Origin: Salminus brasiliensis
Lineage: Eukaryota > Chordata > Actinopteri > Characiformes > Bryconidae
DNA length: 64,000 nt
Reading direction: 5' to 3'
Assembly (NCBI RefSeq): GCF_030463535.1
Contig: NC_132899.1
Span: 16,718,490 to 16,782,489 of the forward strand
Shown: piece after piece, positions 24,501 to 38,100 of the stretch
Numbering within the stretch: position 1 is the first letter of the stretch
How the letters are laid out: every line of letters starts with the position of its first letter
Position numbers and translations under genes: made by a program
The notes under the pieces: model-generated
The model's database searches: none
The model's input: only the letters and a program-made list of their open reading frames with translations
Told to the model about the DNA's origin: nothing

Positions 24501-27500
24501 ACATTGATAAAAGGAGAGAAGACGACACTGAGTTTTATTACAGTGACTGTTCAAAAAATGTACATTAAGAGATGATGGAGATGAAGATACTTTAATGAGA
24601 GAATATGGAAATAAAAGTCACATTTTTACATTAGAATATCAGACCCTATATACACAATATTAGCACTTATAGTATAAACAGAAAATGATTTGGTAGAAAT
24701 ACACTACATGGACAAAAATTATACTACAAATAATGGACAAAGGCTTTCTACTAGATTTTGGGACAAAGAGTGTTAGTGAGGTCAGGGTGTTGGATGATCA
24801 CCACCCCAACTTATCCCCAACTTCTTCCTAAAAGTATTGGATAGAACACAATCATTCCACTGCTTCACTGCTCAGTGCAGGGGGGGATTTATTCCCCTCT
24901 AGCCCACAATAGGAATGGTCCCAAAAGGTTAATGTTTATCTGCTCCAGAGTGCCCTATCGGCAATCCTTCTCTAGACAAGCTGAGTGCGAGCTTTTGCAC
25001 ATTCAGTCAGCAATAAATACAACTTGAAGTAGCTGAATGCATTTATTAAAAGGAGTGTCCACAAACGTTTGGACATAGTGTATTTCTGAAATGCATGTTT
25101 AATTGAACATGAATTAACACAAGTCAACAATGAATAACTAAGTCACATGCTAGGAAACAGCTTGCTGTACCCTAGTGGCAGCACACTAGTGACCTCTGTG
25201 TGTGTGTGTATTGTCATGTCCCTAGTGAACATAAAGTGAAAGCTCTAGGGAAGATTTCACCTTCCTTTGGGCAGCTTCCCATCCTCCAGGAACACAGCCC
25301 AGATTTGATGAGTCCCTGCCATGGCAATCCACAACACGTTATCCTCTATTCCACCTGTGCCAACACAAACACACACCAACAGAGTCAACACTCTGACCAG
25401 TACACACATATGGCCATAGTTTAGGATAATTTCTCCAAGCTTATTTTTACCAAAAACACAAAACATGTGAATGCTGAATATCTTGTACAAATCAGATGAG
25501 CATCATGTCAAGGATGCACTGCAAACTACAGTGGGTCCAATTCTCTAGCCTGTGCCCATTAATGTCTAATGAGTATTTGGGTGCCCTAGTGTGTCACAGT
25601 GCCCACCAACAGGAACAGCACGGTCCAGACCCAGACAGCCATTAAATTCCATTTCAATTAAACCTCATCTAAGCACAGACGAGATAGTGTCTGTATTCAA
25701 GAAAATAGTACAGCACTCAGTGTGCGTGTGCGCGTATTATGAGAGGAATGGGGAAAGAGGGCTATTGCACTTTTGTCTAACAATAGCTGGCTAATGGTAC
25801 TATGCTTATCTAGACAATTTCAATTGGCCTGAAGCCCAGCTACGAAGGGGAAAAAAGAGCTTTAGAAATAAATAGGAGGAAAAACATGCGGAAGAAGAGG
25901 AATTAAGAAGAAGAGGGATTAATTGGAAACCTGTAGCTTATACACATTATTGAGAAACACTCACCAAGCATTTTATTAGGAACAGCTGAACACCTATTAG
26001 TCAAGCAATTACCTAATAAGCCAATTAATCATGTCACAGCAGCACAATTCATAAAATCATCCAGATCCAGGCCAGCAACTTCAGGTAATGTTCAAATCAA
26101 CAATCAGAATGGAGTAAAATGTGATTGGCGCCAGGCGGGCTGGTTTGAGTATTTCTAGAACTGCTGATCTCTTAGGATTTTCAGCACAAAAGTCTCTAGA
26201 GTTTACCCAGAACAGTGCAATAAAGAAAAAGCATCCAGTGAGCAGCAGTTCTGCCAACAGAAACGCCCTCTTGATGTAAGAAGTCCAGACTGGCTAGAGC
26301 TGTCAGAAAGGCTACAGTAGCTTGGATAACCACTCTGTACAACTGTGGTAAGCAGAAAAGCACTTTGAACCTTGAGGCAGATCAGCTACAATAACAGAAG
26401 ACCACATCCCGTTTCACATCTGTCAGAAAGTAATTATACTTTAAAAATTGTAATTATTTATACATATTCAAATGATATAAAAGAAGAATAGGCTCAGATG
26501 TAAAAGCATGGACAATTCTATATTTTTCAAAACTGCAATTTGGCAAATAATTCACTACTTTCAACATTTCCATTCCTTTTTTATTTAAACTAAACTCCTC
26601 AAACCCACCATTAATTCTAAAACTGCAACTGCATTTTCTACATTTGGAGATTTATGTTTCAAATGTTTTCCCCCCACAGTATTGTTGAGTATCAAGCATC
26701 CTGGGCAGAGAAATAGAGGTCAGACTAAAGCTAAGAAGCTGCTGAATAGGGAGAAGGTGAGTACAGCTGGCCGAAAAACAGAGCTAATGCACTACTGAGA
26801 TCAAATGCTCAAAACATTCTCCCACTGAAACGGACACCAAAAACACACATGGACATACCCTTTCACCACGGAACCTTACCCAACCTCAATTTTCTGCTTC
26901 TGATGACCATATCCATTGTGTATTCATTAGCCGTTTGTGAAAACAGCATGACCGCACCACCAAATGCCCACAACAGATTTCTGATTGCGTAAAAAATTAA
27001 AGCCGGAGGTACCTTTTTAGATTCATCTCAGTTTTGCAATGAAACCAAATCAATCATTCCAGATTTATGACATGTCATCTCGTCCTGTGTGTCATATTTT
27101 GCTTGTCAACTGAATTTCCCAAACAAGTCGAAAAAAGCATTTTGGATAGCATTTCATTCTAGCAGGATTAGCTGTCAAAGAAATTCTAATATCAATAAAT
27201 ACATAGATAAATAAATAAATAAATGCTGTGTGGACCAATTGCTTTAGACAAGCCAAACTTCGTTCAAGACAGCCGTGTTCGTTCTTCAAATGGCAGAGGC
27301 CTGTTTGAAGCTCCAGCTAGTTCAAACCAGTTTTTGATCTCAGCATCTTCTGAGCTGAACCCAAACAACACAAATGCATTCAGCTTGTCTAGGACTAGCA
27401 ACCAGTAGACTAAGTTGTTTAAATCCTGGGTAGCTCTAGACAACCTGAGCCTATTCTATGAGAACAAAGCTCTTGGGCCAGTCACACTCCTCACGTGGTG

Positions 27501-30500
27501 AAATGAAAGTTACAAATGGTATCTGCAAAGAGCACTACAAAAAGAACTTCTAAGAACAGGAACTGTGATTAGGAGAGGCCAGGACAGATTGGACTGATAG
27601 GGAGACGACATTGGGGTGAAGGAGATGAATAAAAAGATTATAAAATGGCTCCTGGCAGAATAATAAACTGAAGCTTTATATGAGACATTAAATTTTATGA
27701 GTAAGACTGAAAGAAAAAGATTAAGTGACCCTAATTCCAATGCAAGAAGGGAGTACACAAAGGGAAGAAATATTAAGACAGAGGAGGCAACGTGCCAAAT
27801 ACAGACTCAGCAAGAGGCAAAGCTCCACTTGACCCTGTTGTTCTGCTTACTTCAGAGCCATCCTATAGCATGATAAAGCATGATTTGTTCATATTTGCCT
27901 GGCTTGAGAACTAGGTACAATGAATCTAAAATATTAGCTTAGCAAGCTAAGTTTGGTTTTAACTCTGGCTATCATAATGGAGACTTAACATCCAGAAAGC
28001 TCAGACATAAGCTGATGTGGGCCTCCTAACGTTGCTTATTAGTTCTATAATGCAGAAAAAGACTTATTCTTAGTTATTAACCAATGAAACATGAGAGAAA
28101 ATGTCAAATGGGCAGACAGATCTAACGATTGTTAGGGGTGGTCACAGTAATAAGGAGCTAGGCTTGGTTACTGTTGGTCTTACTCACCAGCATCGGTGCC
28201 AGACCTCACTCATACTTCTGTGACTAAAAGGTAGTTCCAAATGTCACTAAATCTAGTGGAATCCCTTTTTAGAAAAGTGTCTGATGTTCGCCCCTGCCCA
28301 AAGAGAAACTTGTGCATCCAAGTTTAATGGAAAACTGATTTTTGACAATTACTTTGAATCTTTTTTTTAAAAGAAAATACTGAAAAAAGCGCTTATGAAT
28401 GTTATCTTGGGATGTCCGCATGCTTTCAACCGCCATCCAGTGCCTGCATTGTGTAATTCAAAGTCTGGTGGACTCAACACAAAGCTCATTACAAAAGGAA
28501 AAAGTGGGTGAAATTATTCAACAAATTTACCCATAAAAAGGTTTACACAGAGGACTCAAATTTGATTGTTTTATAATGCCTTGTAATGTAAAGTCCTCAC
28601 CTGCAGTGCCGAGGGTAACATCCCAGGGGGAGCTGACTGGCTGCTGGAGTCCCATTGCCCCACCCTCCTTGTCAGTGCCTTGTAATCCAATACCAGCTAA
28701 AGTTGTGACTCTTCCCTCTGAAAGGTCAATCTGATAGAAGAAATGGCGATTTACTGCTTTAAACAGAGACACAATGCAGCATGATGAAACTCATATTAAC
28801 AAGCATCGCTCAAAAAAGTATGCCAAAGCCCAGGGGTGCACTGCAGAGCTGCCCTGATTTTTCATTTACCCTCCTGATCAGATGGTTCTCATTGTCAGCC
28901 ACAAACACAGTGTCTCCCTTTATGAATAGTCCTTGAGGAGAGTTGAACAATGCCTCAGAAAAGTTTCCATCCTTCCATCCGCTTCCAGACCCTACCATAA
29001 CAAACAGGAGAAGAGCGATTGAGAATGTGAAGTGCATTTAGCAAGGTTCTTATCTTTAAACATCCGTTAAATAATAATCTGCTGGATCGATGAGTAATTG
29101 TGTTGTCAAATAAAAATGCTTTATAATTTATTTGGTGCACCCTAGACTCAATTGTTACTTGGAGATTCATCTGAGACACAAAAAGGGATTTGCCTGCCAA
29201 AGCAAAATCAATCTGCCCATTTCCAGAAGTATTTTACCAGTCCAGTGGTGATGAGTCATCAGTTAATCAATTACTCACACCCATCCCTAGCAAAGAAAAA
29301 CACTTCTTACCTCCTACAAAGTGCAGGACTTTCCCAGTACTGGAGACCACCAAAACCCTATGATGTCCTGTATCTGCAATGGCCAGCTGCTTGCTGATGG
29401 GATCCACTGCTACCTTTCCAGGGAAGGAGAGAATGGAAGGAGGTATGCAATCTCTGAATAGCTTAATTCCCACAGCATGGTCTCGCAGCAGGCCCTGCTC
29501 TTCATAGTGCTTGAGAGCAGCAGAAGTAAACAGGAAGAGCCTTTCTCGGTGGCCTTCACCAACCACAGAGAACAGCAAGTTTCCTCTGGGCCCCAGGATC
29601 ACCAGGGTAGGCCAGCAAGCCACCTCCAACTCCTGCCATAGCCGTGCATCACGGTCATTCACCACTGGGTGGGTGATGCCATACCTCAGCACCGCAGAGC
29701 AAATGTTCTGTAGAACCTTCTCATTGGGGAACTTTGCTGAGTGAACACCTACCACAACCAGGCCATCTAAGATAAAAGAGGGTGAGACAAATGTCAGCAG
29801 GCACAGATAAAAGGGCAAAAGGAAAATGGTTATCATATCATGTCCCATTGTTGTTGTTTTTTTGACAGTTTACATAATTAATTTTATATTAAATTAACCA
29901 ATCAGTAACCATGCAGCTGGCCTAAAGTGTAAATATCATATTGCTTCTTCATGGGTTCTAAACCAAGAATGGTAAACCCCACAGACTGGTATAAACCTGC
30001 GTCCCACACTGCTGTATTTCTGGGATATGCCCTCAAGCAAAACTGTTTTGCACTTCATTAACTCTTATTCTCTGGCAACAAAGGAACTCTGTGTTCCAGT
30101 TGTTAGAATCCTCATCATATACTGTAGGACATGAACACTGTAACAGAGTGCTGCCTGCTTCATTTTATAACATAAACAAGATGTAAAATACTGTGCAAAT
30201 AGATACCATTACCAAAGTGTACATCTTACAAAAGGAACACCATGACTAATGCAAGTAAAGTCAAAAGAAATGAGATTTCTTCAAAGCCTGTAGGTCTAAG
30301 AGGTTATATTAAAGTGCCCTGAAATAAAACTAGGTCTCCAAAATATTTAAAAGGCGTTTTAATAGGAACGTTGATCAAACTATAAATATTTAATTGCCCA
30401 AAGAAAATGGATCCCAAAATACAAAAATGCACGGTTCCTTCCTAAACAAAGTACTTTTGTTCTTTTTTTTATGAAAAAAGGAATTCAAGGCTATATATAA

Positions 30501-33500
30501 AGTAGAGTTTCACTCAAACAATGCATGAATGTATAATTGACATGTTGGTGGATGTCTTATTCAAGCCTTGGATGAATACATCCTGTTTGTCTGAGCTGTC
30601 AAATTGCCTCCCTGGTTGATGGTTTCTGAAATGGCTTTTTGTCTTCATCCATTTATGGCTTTTTTTAAAGACCTATCCATATTTCATACGTGTTTGAAAC
30701 TTTACAGACAAATTGCCAAGTTCTTCCTCACTAAAAACGTTAGAAGACGAGACAAGATGCGATTAACTTCAGAGTCACAGTTCTTAAAAGGAAGATTAAT
30801 CAAAAATGACTTTTTTTTTGGTGCCTTTATCTTTTTGTGTTTGGTCACTGACTGAGCTGTGCTTTCCTTTCACCCCAGGACAGCTGATTCCCTTTGAATA
30901 CAAATTACAGTTTTAAACCTTTATTCTTACTCAGTCCAAAATATGCAAAACTACATTCAAAATGATTTATTTAATTTTTTAGACTTAGTAATTACTTTTT
31001 TACGAGGCATGATTTCATTAAGCATCTTTCTTTAATAAAGAATCCAGGTGAACCTTCAAACACACTTGTATAGCCAATCAACTAAGCTGATGAATAAAGC
31101 CGATGGGGTGCTTTCAAATCAACTGGAAGAGTAAATCCCATCAACGATGAACAAGACATTTAATAAAAAGTGTCCATGCAACCCTCAGGCAGCCCATTAC
31201 TACCAAGGTGCAGCTTTACATCAGCTTCCCAAGTTTGTTTCCTTTCCGCCGCTTGCCACTCCTGCCGCCACAAGCTCAGCCCGCCTTTTGTCTAATTCAA
31301 GTGAAATGTCAGAAGAACTACTCTGCCTTGTCACTAGCTGCGACATTCTTCTATTCCATGTCCTCAGGGTGCGAGACAAATGAATGAAACGTATAGATGG
31401 CGATTTCGACATTCCCGCTTCAGTCGTCCATCAAAATATTAAAATTCATAGGCTCAGCAGCAAAGAACTGCAAACCACGCTTACAGAAAAGTGAGGGTAA
31501 TTTCAGTACATTTTCTCTTTATGCATCAATGAATTTGAAATGCACCTACAATAGCTAAATATACAATGCACGCATGTTGATATTTCTCATTTCTCAGTGC
31601 ACAAAAATCCCAGGCTCATTCAGTCCCAAAAGGAATAACCATCCCTGCTGCAATGGGATGCGAAAAACACTCCAGACTGCCCACACAGAGATTTATTTAA
31701 ATATGTGCACTGCAATATTAAACCCCCTTTCACCAATAATAAACAAGCGGTAACCTGCTGTATATGGAACTTGAATGGTACACCATTATGGCATACAACT
31801 ATGGTAACGTAAATGGCAAGAATACACTACAGATATGAATATCATCCAACAAATTCATGTAAAATATTAACAGGGTGTAATAAAGTGACTCTACTGTACA
31901 AAAAGCTGCTTCTAGGCAAACGTGCTATAACAGAACATGGTGTGGGAGTAGAGGGGGCTTGGGCATGTTCTGAGGTACAGTAACAGAATGTACTGAATTC
32001 CGTGCCAGAGAGACCTTTGTAACTTTTGAGATAGGACAGTGAGTGGGCTAAGAGCTGACTGGCTTGGCCTGCTTCCTTAGATGACCCTACTAGGGGGCTA
32101 ATGATATGCCACTGACAGCTGGAGCTGATAGGACTTTTCAACAGGGTGCTATAATAAGCCATCAGCCAACAGAACGACTAAGGTTAGCGTTTAGGCCTGC
32201 CATTGTGCTCTTGCTCTGTGGCCTTGTTTATATAAAAAAATAAATAAATAAAATTAAAAAAAAGTAAATTAGAACCTCAGTCATGGGGGTCCAATGTGTC
32301 TCCTACATTCCTATCCCCAATTTAAGTAATTATAAAACTTCATTATCTGAATGAATGATTTGAATAAGTCAGATTTTTTCTGCTTTTGTCATTAATTTAC
32401 AGGAAAGTAACCTTGTTGAGTACTAATGTTCCACTGTGTTTGAAGCTGAAGTACAGTAAAGAAGAAAAAGACCGCAGACACACCATCTGACTCTTTACAT
32501 CTATTTAGTGACTATTACCATAGGACATTTTACCTTCGGATAACAAACTTTCAGGACATGTCTTACTGCCTAGTAACAGGATCCTCTTATTCAGGCAGCC
32601 TTCTGTGGCATTGTTACCTTCAAATAACTAAAGTTCAAGTACAAGGTCACTGACCAGTAAAAGGGTGAGTAGCGCTGTTATCGCTGCTACCCTGGAATCT
32701 GGAAACTTTACTATGTAACTTTGCTAAACCATCAGGAAATCATTTACCCAGTCATGTTTGTGCCATGTTTATAGATCCTAGAAAACAGGACATTTCTTTC
32801 TTCTGGCTTGGATTTTTAAAACTCGCAGTTTTAAAGCAGTTTATCAAAAGTTGGATTTGTGGCATGCTGCCATCTTCAGTTTGGCCACAAAAATTTAGTT
32901 TATCTAGCAATAAATTATAAAATTAGCAGATTGAGTAAAGTTACAATGTTACAGTACGTTAATTTAACTGTGCCAAGGTTTCCGAAGCCACTTAGCTAAG
33001 AAATACTGTACTTTTTGAAAAATGATTGGACCGTTGGATTAAAATGTGTTCTTCAAACTGTTCAAAAATCTGAAATTTGTATGACTTCTCCATAACCCTT
33101 TCTATTGAAAAGATGGAACAAAGCAGATAATAAGATAACAGCTGTAGTCAAACAAATGTCTAGGGAATGCAAGACTGGGTATTACCCGTAACATCGCCAT
33201 ATTTCAAACCTTAATGACTTTTGCAGGTTTTCCAGGCATTAATTTATAGGCTACTATAAGATCCTCCTTAATCAGGACAATAACAGATAATGTATTAGGG
33301 TAGGGGAATTTAATATGGCTACTTAACTTAACAAGAGACCAGAGAACATAGATAGGTAGGTGTGAGTATGTACCTTTAACAGTGTGACGCTGCTCCAGTT
33401 GGTGCAGATCAGGCAGTAGATGAATGCAGTTGATGCAGCAATAGGTGAAGAAGTCCAGCACCACCACTTTCCCTGCCAGCTCCTTTTGCAGAGACAGAGG

Positions 33501-34270
33501 ACCCTCAGTGTTCAGCCAGTCTAGTCCTGCAGTACAACACTAGGGTCAGACTGCCACATCAACACCACAGAAGTGTTTAACTGACTGCTGTGTGATAAAT
33601 AGCAATAAGCAAATGACTATTTAAATGCCACTCTTTCAGAGAACCAGGATTAGTATCGCTGCATTGATGGAATTGCTTGCTTTGTGCCGTGCTGCATTAT
33701 CATGCAAAAGTAGTACATGAAGGAATTCACATGGTCAGCAACAATGCTCAAATTGGCTGTGGCATTCAAACAATGACCTAATAATGATTCCTAATAAGCC
33801 TGATGAGACCACTACTCCACCTCCACCAGCCTGGACTTTTGACAGGTTGTGTCCACGGTTTCAAGCTGTTGGCACTCAATTCTGATGTTACTCGGTGTCT
33901 CAGCAGAAATCAAGACTCATCAGACTATGCTACATTGAAGAAGCTCTTCAGGTTCTGTTCAGCTTTCTGTTCTTGGCTGACAGAAGTAGAACCTGGTCTT
34001 CTGATGTTGTAACCTATCCACCTCAATGATCGACGTGTTGTGCATTCTGACCTGCTTTACTGTTCATCCCAACTATACAGAGTGTTTATCTGAGTTACCT
34101 GATTCTTTGTTGCTCTCATCAACAAGGCGTTTCTGTTTGAAAGGTGCGGCTCACTGAAAGATTTGTCTTAACTACACCATTCTGAGTAAACTCCAGAGAC
34201 TGTTATGCTGAAACGGTTTTTATGAAGGTGTAGGTGTACATTATTACTAGCTATAACAATCTAGTACGAC

Positions 34271-34308
<38 letters not shown>

Positions 34309-34432
34309 TATAATATTAATGCATATAAAAAAAGTTGTTTTTACTTTTTATCATCAAGACTTCTAGCTTATGAAAATAAGAAATTAAGTATCTCAAAGTA
34401 TTAAAATACTTAATTTCGAGTTTGAGCAAATT

Positions 34433-34501
<69 letters not shown>

Positions 34502-34685
34502 CTCAATCGTTTCCACCCGAACCTTCCTCAAAATCAGGAACTTTCAAGTCTTCCCTTCCGTCCAGTTTTCGAAGGTACTCCGAGACGAGTTCCTCCTTCT
34601 CCTCCTGAGTGGTCGCGTCCTCCAGGCCACTGTCTAACTGGCTCTGAAGTGGAAACAGAGTCGAGAGGCTGCTGTAAGTCGCCAT
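18124..34685 (-). CDS. nhlrc2: NHL repeat-containing protein 2 (thioredoxin-like + NHL propeller)
   Basis: Coding exons on the minus strand are 34685-34523, 33526-33374, 29766-29311, 28991-28870, 28730-28601, 25354-25261, 24490-24259, 21895-21773, 21608-21399, 20497-20293 and 18380-18124. All have GT-AG ends, and every phase joins, giving 714 codons plus stop (human protein about 726). A thioredoxin-like domain carries the CCINC motif at residues 84-88. NHL repeats follow (for example [43 protein letters not shown]), then a C-terminal beta domain. NHLRC2 is a cytosolic protein whose precise reaction is unsettled; human variants cause the fibrosis/neurodegeneration syndrome FINCA. The start at 34685 (MATYSSLS) was chosen over an ATG four codons upstream on resemblance. 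Introns hold Tc1 relics, a MITE, a polypurine tract and microsatellites. It is head-to-head with DCLRE1A. Confidence 0.93.
18495..18568. repeat. (TG)n microsatellite
   Basis: About 37 uninterrupted TG units lie in intron 10 of NHLRC2, 115 bp upstream (in gene direction) of the last coding exon. A smaller TG run is at about 18,763-18,783. Confidence 0.95.
19485..19650 (+). repeat. Dispersed repeat family C, copy 1
   Basis: A block with the words AAGTCAATGTAAAACATTTT, AAGTAAAGAACAACTGCAAG and GTCAAAAAG..AACAGCAAAA recurs on the same strand at about 61.23-61.37 kb. It is non-coding and probably a miniature transposon. Neither copy shows clear termini. Confidence 0.5.
23636..24064. repeat. Purine-rich (GGA/GAA)n tract in NHLRC2 intron 7
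   Basis: More than 400 bp is almost all A and G on the + strand, built of GGA, GAA and AAGAAG units with a ~60-bp internal duplication (ACATGATAAAGAAGGAGGAG appears twice). On the NHLRC2 transcript it is polypyrimidine. Glu/Lys- or Phe/Ser-rich open frames here are repeat artefacts. Confidence 0.9.
24703..25083 (+). mobile_element. MITE family B, near full-length copy
   Basis: It begins ACACTACATGGACAAAAAT and ends GTCCACAAACGTTTGGACAT AGTGTAT, imperfect inverted ends about 380 bp apart. The interior carries GATCACCACCCCAACTTATC and TGTTTATCTGCTCCAGAG, which I recognise from a MITE common in fish. It lies in NHLRC2 intron 6, between exons 7 and 6, and is non-coding. Confidence 0.7.
25961..26425 (+). 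mobile_element. Decayed Tc1/mariner transposon, 5' half
   Basis: It starts CACTCACCAAGCATTTTATTAGG. Farther in are words of a Tc1-like transposase N-terminus, such as GGCGGGCTGGTTTGAGTATT and AACTGCTGATCTCTTAGGAT (helix-turn-helix region), then CCAGTGAGCAGCAGTTCTGC and CTTGAGGCAGATCAGCTACA. Frames are broken and the catalytic DDE part is missing. It sits in NHLRC2 intron 5. Confidence 0.65.
33760..34222 (-). mobile_element. Decayed Tc1/mariner transposon, minus orientation
   Basis: On the minus strand this region shows the same transposase 5' segments as the relic at about 26 kb; on + they read CATCAACAAGGCGTTTCTG, GCGGCTCACTGAAAGATTTG and CTCCAGAGACTGTTATGC. It lies in NHLRC2 intron 1 and is non-functional. 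Confidence 0.55.
34270..34308. repeat. (AAT)n microsatellite
   Basis: About 13 AAT/TAA units in NHLRC2 intron 1. Confidence 0.9.
34435..34498. repeat. (AG)n microsatellite beside the NHLRC2 exon 1 donor
   Basis: About 31 AG units on +. On the NHLRC2 transcript this is a CT run starting only about 24 nt after the exon 1 5' splice site at 34522. Confidence 0.95.
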
Positions 34686-35196
34686 GTTCCCTAGCACAGC
34701 GGCAGAAGGGGAAACTTGCCTCTGAAATCGCGATCAGCACATTCGACATACACAATAAGCACATCGCATTACAAAATCTTATTATAAAAAGCTTTCAAGA
34801 CCTTCAACTAGCATACATACAACTGCAAACCAATTCTACAGGTTATCTGACACACATTTTAGAGACTTTAGGATAGACGAATTATTGTTTGGAAAATGCT
34901 GCTGAGAATGTGTGAGGGTGTGTTCTTTCCTCAGTGGCGGTAAGCGTGTATGTAACAGGACTGGGGCAGAGGAGTCCTCTGTGTTAATAAACGTGTTAGC
35001 TGTGCGTTTGTTACGCGAAAGATGTTTACACGATAATAAATACTGACAAAACGGGGTTCAGACCGGGTCTTTACTGTTTTGTGTTGCTACGTTATGCAGT
35101 TCAAAACAGGTGTATTCCTGCTGTTGCTGATGGCTGTTGTGTTTGTGTAACTTAGCTAGCTATCTATCTAGCATAGCTCCTCTGCTGAGGTGTGAA
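34686..35196. promoter_or_regulatory. Head-to-head promoter interval NHLRC2/DCLRE1A
   Basis: The two start codons are 511 bp apart and diverge, so both promoters and 5' UTRs must lie here unless there are unseen upstream exons. No TATA box is placed suitably for either gene. Divergent pairing of these two genes is also the human arrangement. Transcription start sites cannot be placed. Confidence 0.6.
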
Positions 35197-38100
35197 ATGT
35201 CACAGAACAGTTCAGAAAGTGATATCTGGGAGTATAAATCTCTTAAGAAGACGAAAAGACAAAATAAGTCTCAAAAATGCAACGAACATGTAGCAAAGAG
35301 GCAGATGGTGACCAAGCAAGGGATGGCTAAGAAAAAGTCAGCCCAAGACACTGGAGAGAACAGGGTCAATAAAAAGGGCTCTGATGTGGAGTCTAGTACA
35401 ACCGATGGAGCATCTACCAGGAGTCCCCTGCCCGAGGAATCTGTCCAAGACATTCGTCTAAACGGATCACTGACCACTGCCACTGAAACACACGGTGCCG
35501 CTTCTCTTGGGAGAGATACAGAAAAGAAAAAGGACGGTCAAACCGGGGGCTACTGTCCTGTCTGTCAAATGCCTTTTTCTATCTTGGTGGTCCAGTCTGA
35601 GCGGTGGCATGTTGCTGAATGCTTGGATACCTCTGGAGAAACTACCAAAGGTATGCTTTCTATACATAATTTAAAAGATAAAATGCATGTGAGTGAAAGG
35701 TCCTGGCTGTGAAATTTGAATGTTTCTAATTCCATTAGAATAGGACTCTCTAAAGCAGATAAACATGAAGCCATTGGCACTGCACCTAAGTATAAAGAAG
35801 TATAAAGCCCCCCAGCATCAAGCTGCAGAGCAGTGGAACTGTCCAATACTTTTGGGAGGAGTTGAGAAGTTGTGGAGGTGGTGATCATCCAACATTCTGC
35901 CCTCACTAACACTGCAGTCATATCCTCACAGCAGTGCTCCAAAGTCTAGTAGTAAGATGACAAAGGCAGCATAAACCTTTTTTAAATGCCAGTGAGTTCA
36001 GAAGAAACAATGAGAAGGTGTCCAAGTACTTTTGACCGTGTAGTGTATTGGCTTAAAAGATGACTAGTACTGGACAGATGTTTAGGTTTGACATTTCAAA
36101 CCAATATTTGATGTGAATGTTTGAACTCCAGAAGAGCTGAGGCTGCGCACAAATGTTCCAATTGAAAAATGTCAATATAACTTATCTCAAGGACAAAACA
36201 GCATCTTGCTACCTGTCCTGCCTTGCATGCTAGATCCTAATTGCATTGTTTATGTTCACTGCTTTGTCTGAAATTTACAGAATGCCCAGATGGTCTCCAG
36301 TGCTCTTCATCCATTCCAAATCACTACAAGAGGTACAGCCACTCTCTTTTAGCTCACAGTCGAGCAATAAACAGCTCAGACTCAGGACTAGATGGACATC
36401 TGGAGCAGAAGTCCGTTAACAATGATTCCACCATCTCCAGTAAAGAGAGCTCTGTGGACAGTGCAGTAAATCTGTCTTCAGTGTCCAGCCAGAGTGCCTC
36501 TCCTAGTCATGGATCCCAAGAATTTCACACACCTGCTGTTTACCCTAATGCCTTAATGCTACTGAGGTCACCAGCCCCTGAGGATGTTAAGAAAAAGAAA
36601 GGTTGGTCCTCCTCTGCCAAAGGATCTAGATCCCAGTCTTCATCTCAGGAAGCTAAAATTAGTAGTTCTACACCTATTAAAGAAGGAGACTGCCATGCTG
36701 TTCAGATAGTAAAACAGGAGCCCTCTGCTTTAAATGATGATGATTATATCTCCTACTCTCCCCTTTCTGAGCTCCCTGCTGAAACAGATACAACCTGTAG
36801 TAAGAAAAAACTCTTTCACAGTACTGCACTAGTAAGAGAAGATAAGGATAATGAAGATGATTCACTGATGCTGTTTGATGAGACAGGGAGCGAAGATGGC
36901 CTACTCTCTGATGTCTTGGACCATTTTGAGACAGAGAACAGCAGAAGCCAAGAAGATTCTCTCATTATGGAGTCTACTTACACCTGTGACCAATTAGAGT
37001 CCTTAAAACATTTTGAAGGTACTGCTGTTGATACATGTCAGTTCAGTTCCCTAGTTAGAACCTCAGAGGATAAGCATTTGTTGACTGATAGTGAAGGTAA
37101 CGCTGGTAAGCCTCAGTTACAGTCTCCTGGAAGTTTAGTACTGGAGCATCTTCGTGAGCACATATCTAATTCCGCAGATTTCAGGAGTCTTGGCTCTGCC
37201 TGTGCAGATTTGAACTCTGTTTCTAAAATGCTTTCCACTCAAACCACCATGCCTACCACCCAGAACCAGCCCCTCTCCAATACACCCAGGAAAACCCAGA
37301 CCAAGGTCTCTGGGTTAAAGCAAACTGATATTGGCGTGTTCTTTGGACTGAAGCCATTGGGTAGAAAGGCTGAAAAGGAGGTCAACTCAGTGAAGGAAGA
37401 GAATCTACAGGTGAGCTCCACTCCTAGGAAAAGCTCTGCAGGAAAGAATGCTAAGCGGCAGGGTCGGCAGCGCAAGAAGAGTACTGCAGTGCCTGAAGAG
37501 TCCACAGCAACAGCGGCAGCCGAAGAAGGAGCTGCTCAGCCCACGCAAACAGAAGGAGGCAGAGGAGTGAGGGCAGGGGGGAGGAAGAGGTGGAACAGAG
37601 GAAGAGCGACAGATGGAGGACCAGCAGAGCCCAGGCGATGCCCGTTCTACAAGAAAATCCCTGGTTAGTTGGCTTGTTAATGCTTACTTGTTTGAGTTGC
37701 ATGCTTTATGTTTCAACACATTCCTTGTGCCTCTATTTACGAAATTCTACTGAATTGGAATTGGGCAAGCATGTTTGCTAATACAAGGGGTTGGTCATGA
37801 ATCACACACTACCTCACAACACACACATCCTCTTGCATTTAGAAGTGCACTCATCCATTCCAGACTAGCTTTCATGAATTAATACCCAAGTAGGCATTTC
37901 TGGGGTCTATTTATTTTAACCAACTGTCTGAGGGGAGAAGATTAGAGCTTGATGGGCCGTTTTGGGGTCTAGTCTCATTTGCATGAACCAAGAGGGTAAT
38001 AAAATATGCAATGTGTTTGTGCAATATTGAATTTGGTAAGTAATAAGAGTAATAAGACTGCCGAGACGACACTGACTTGTTGCTTCTTTGCCATATTTAA

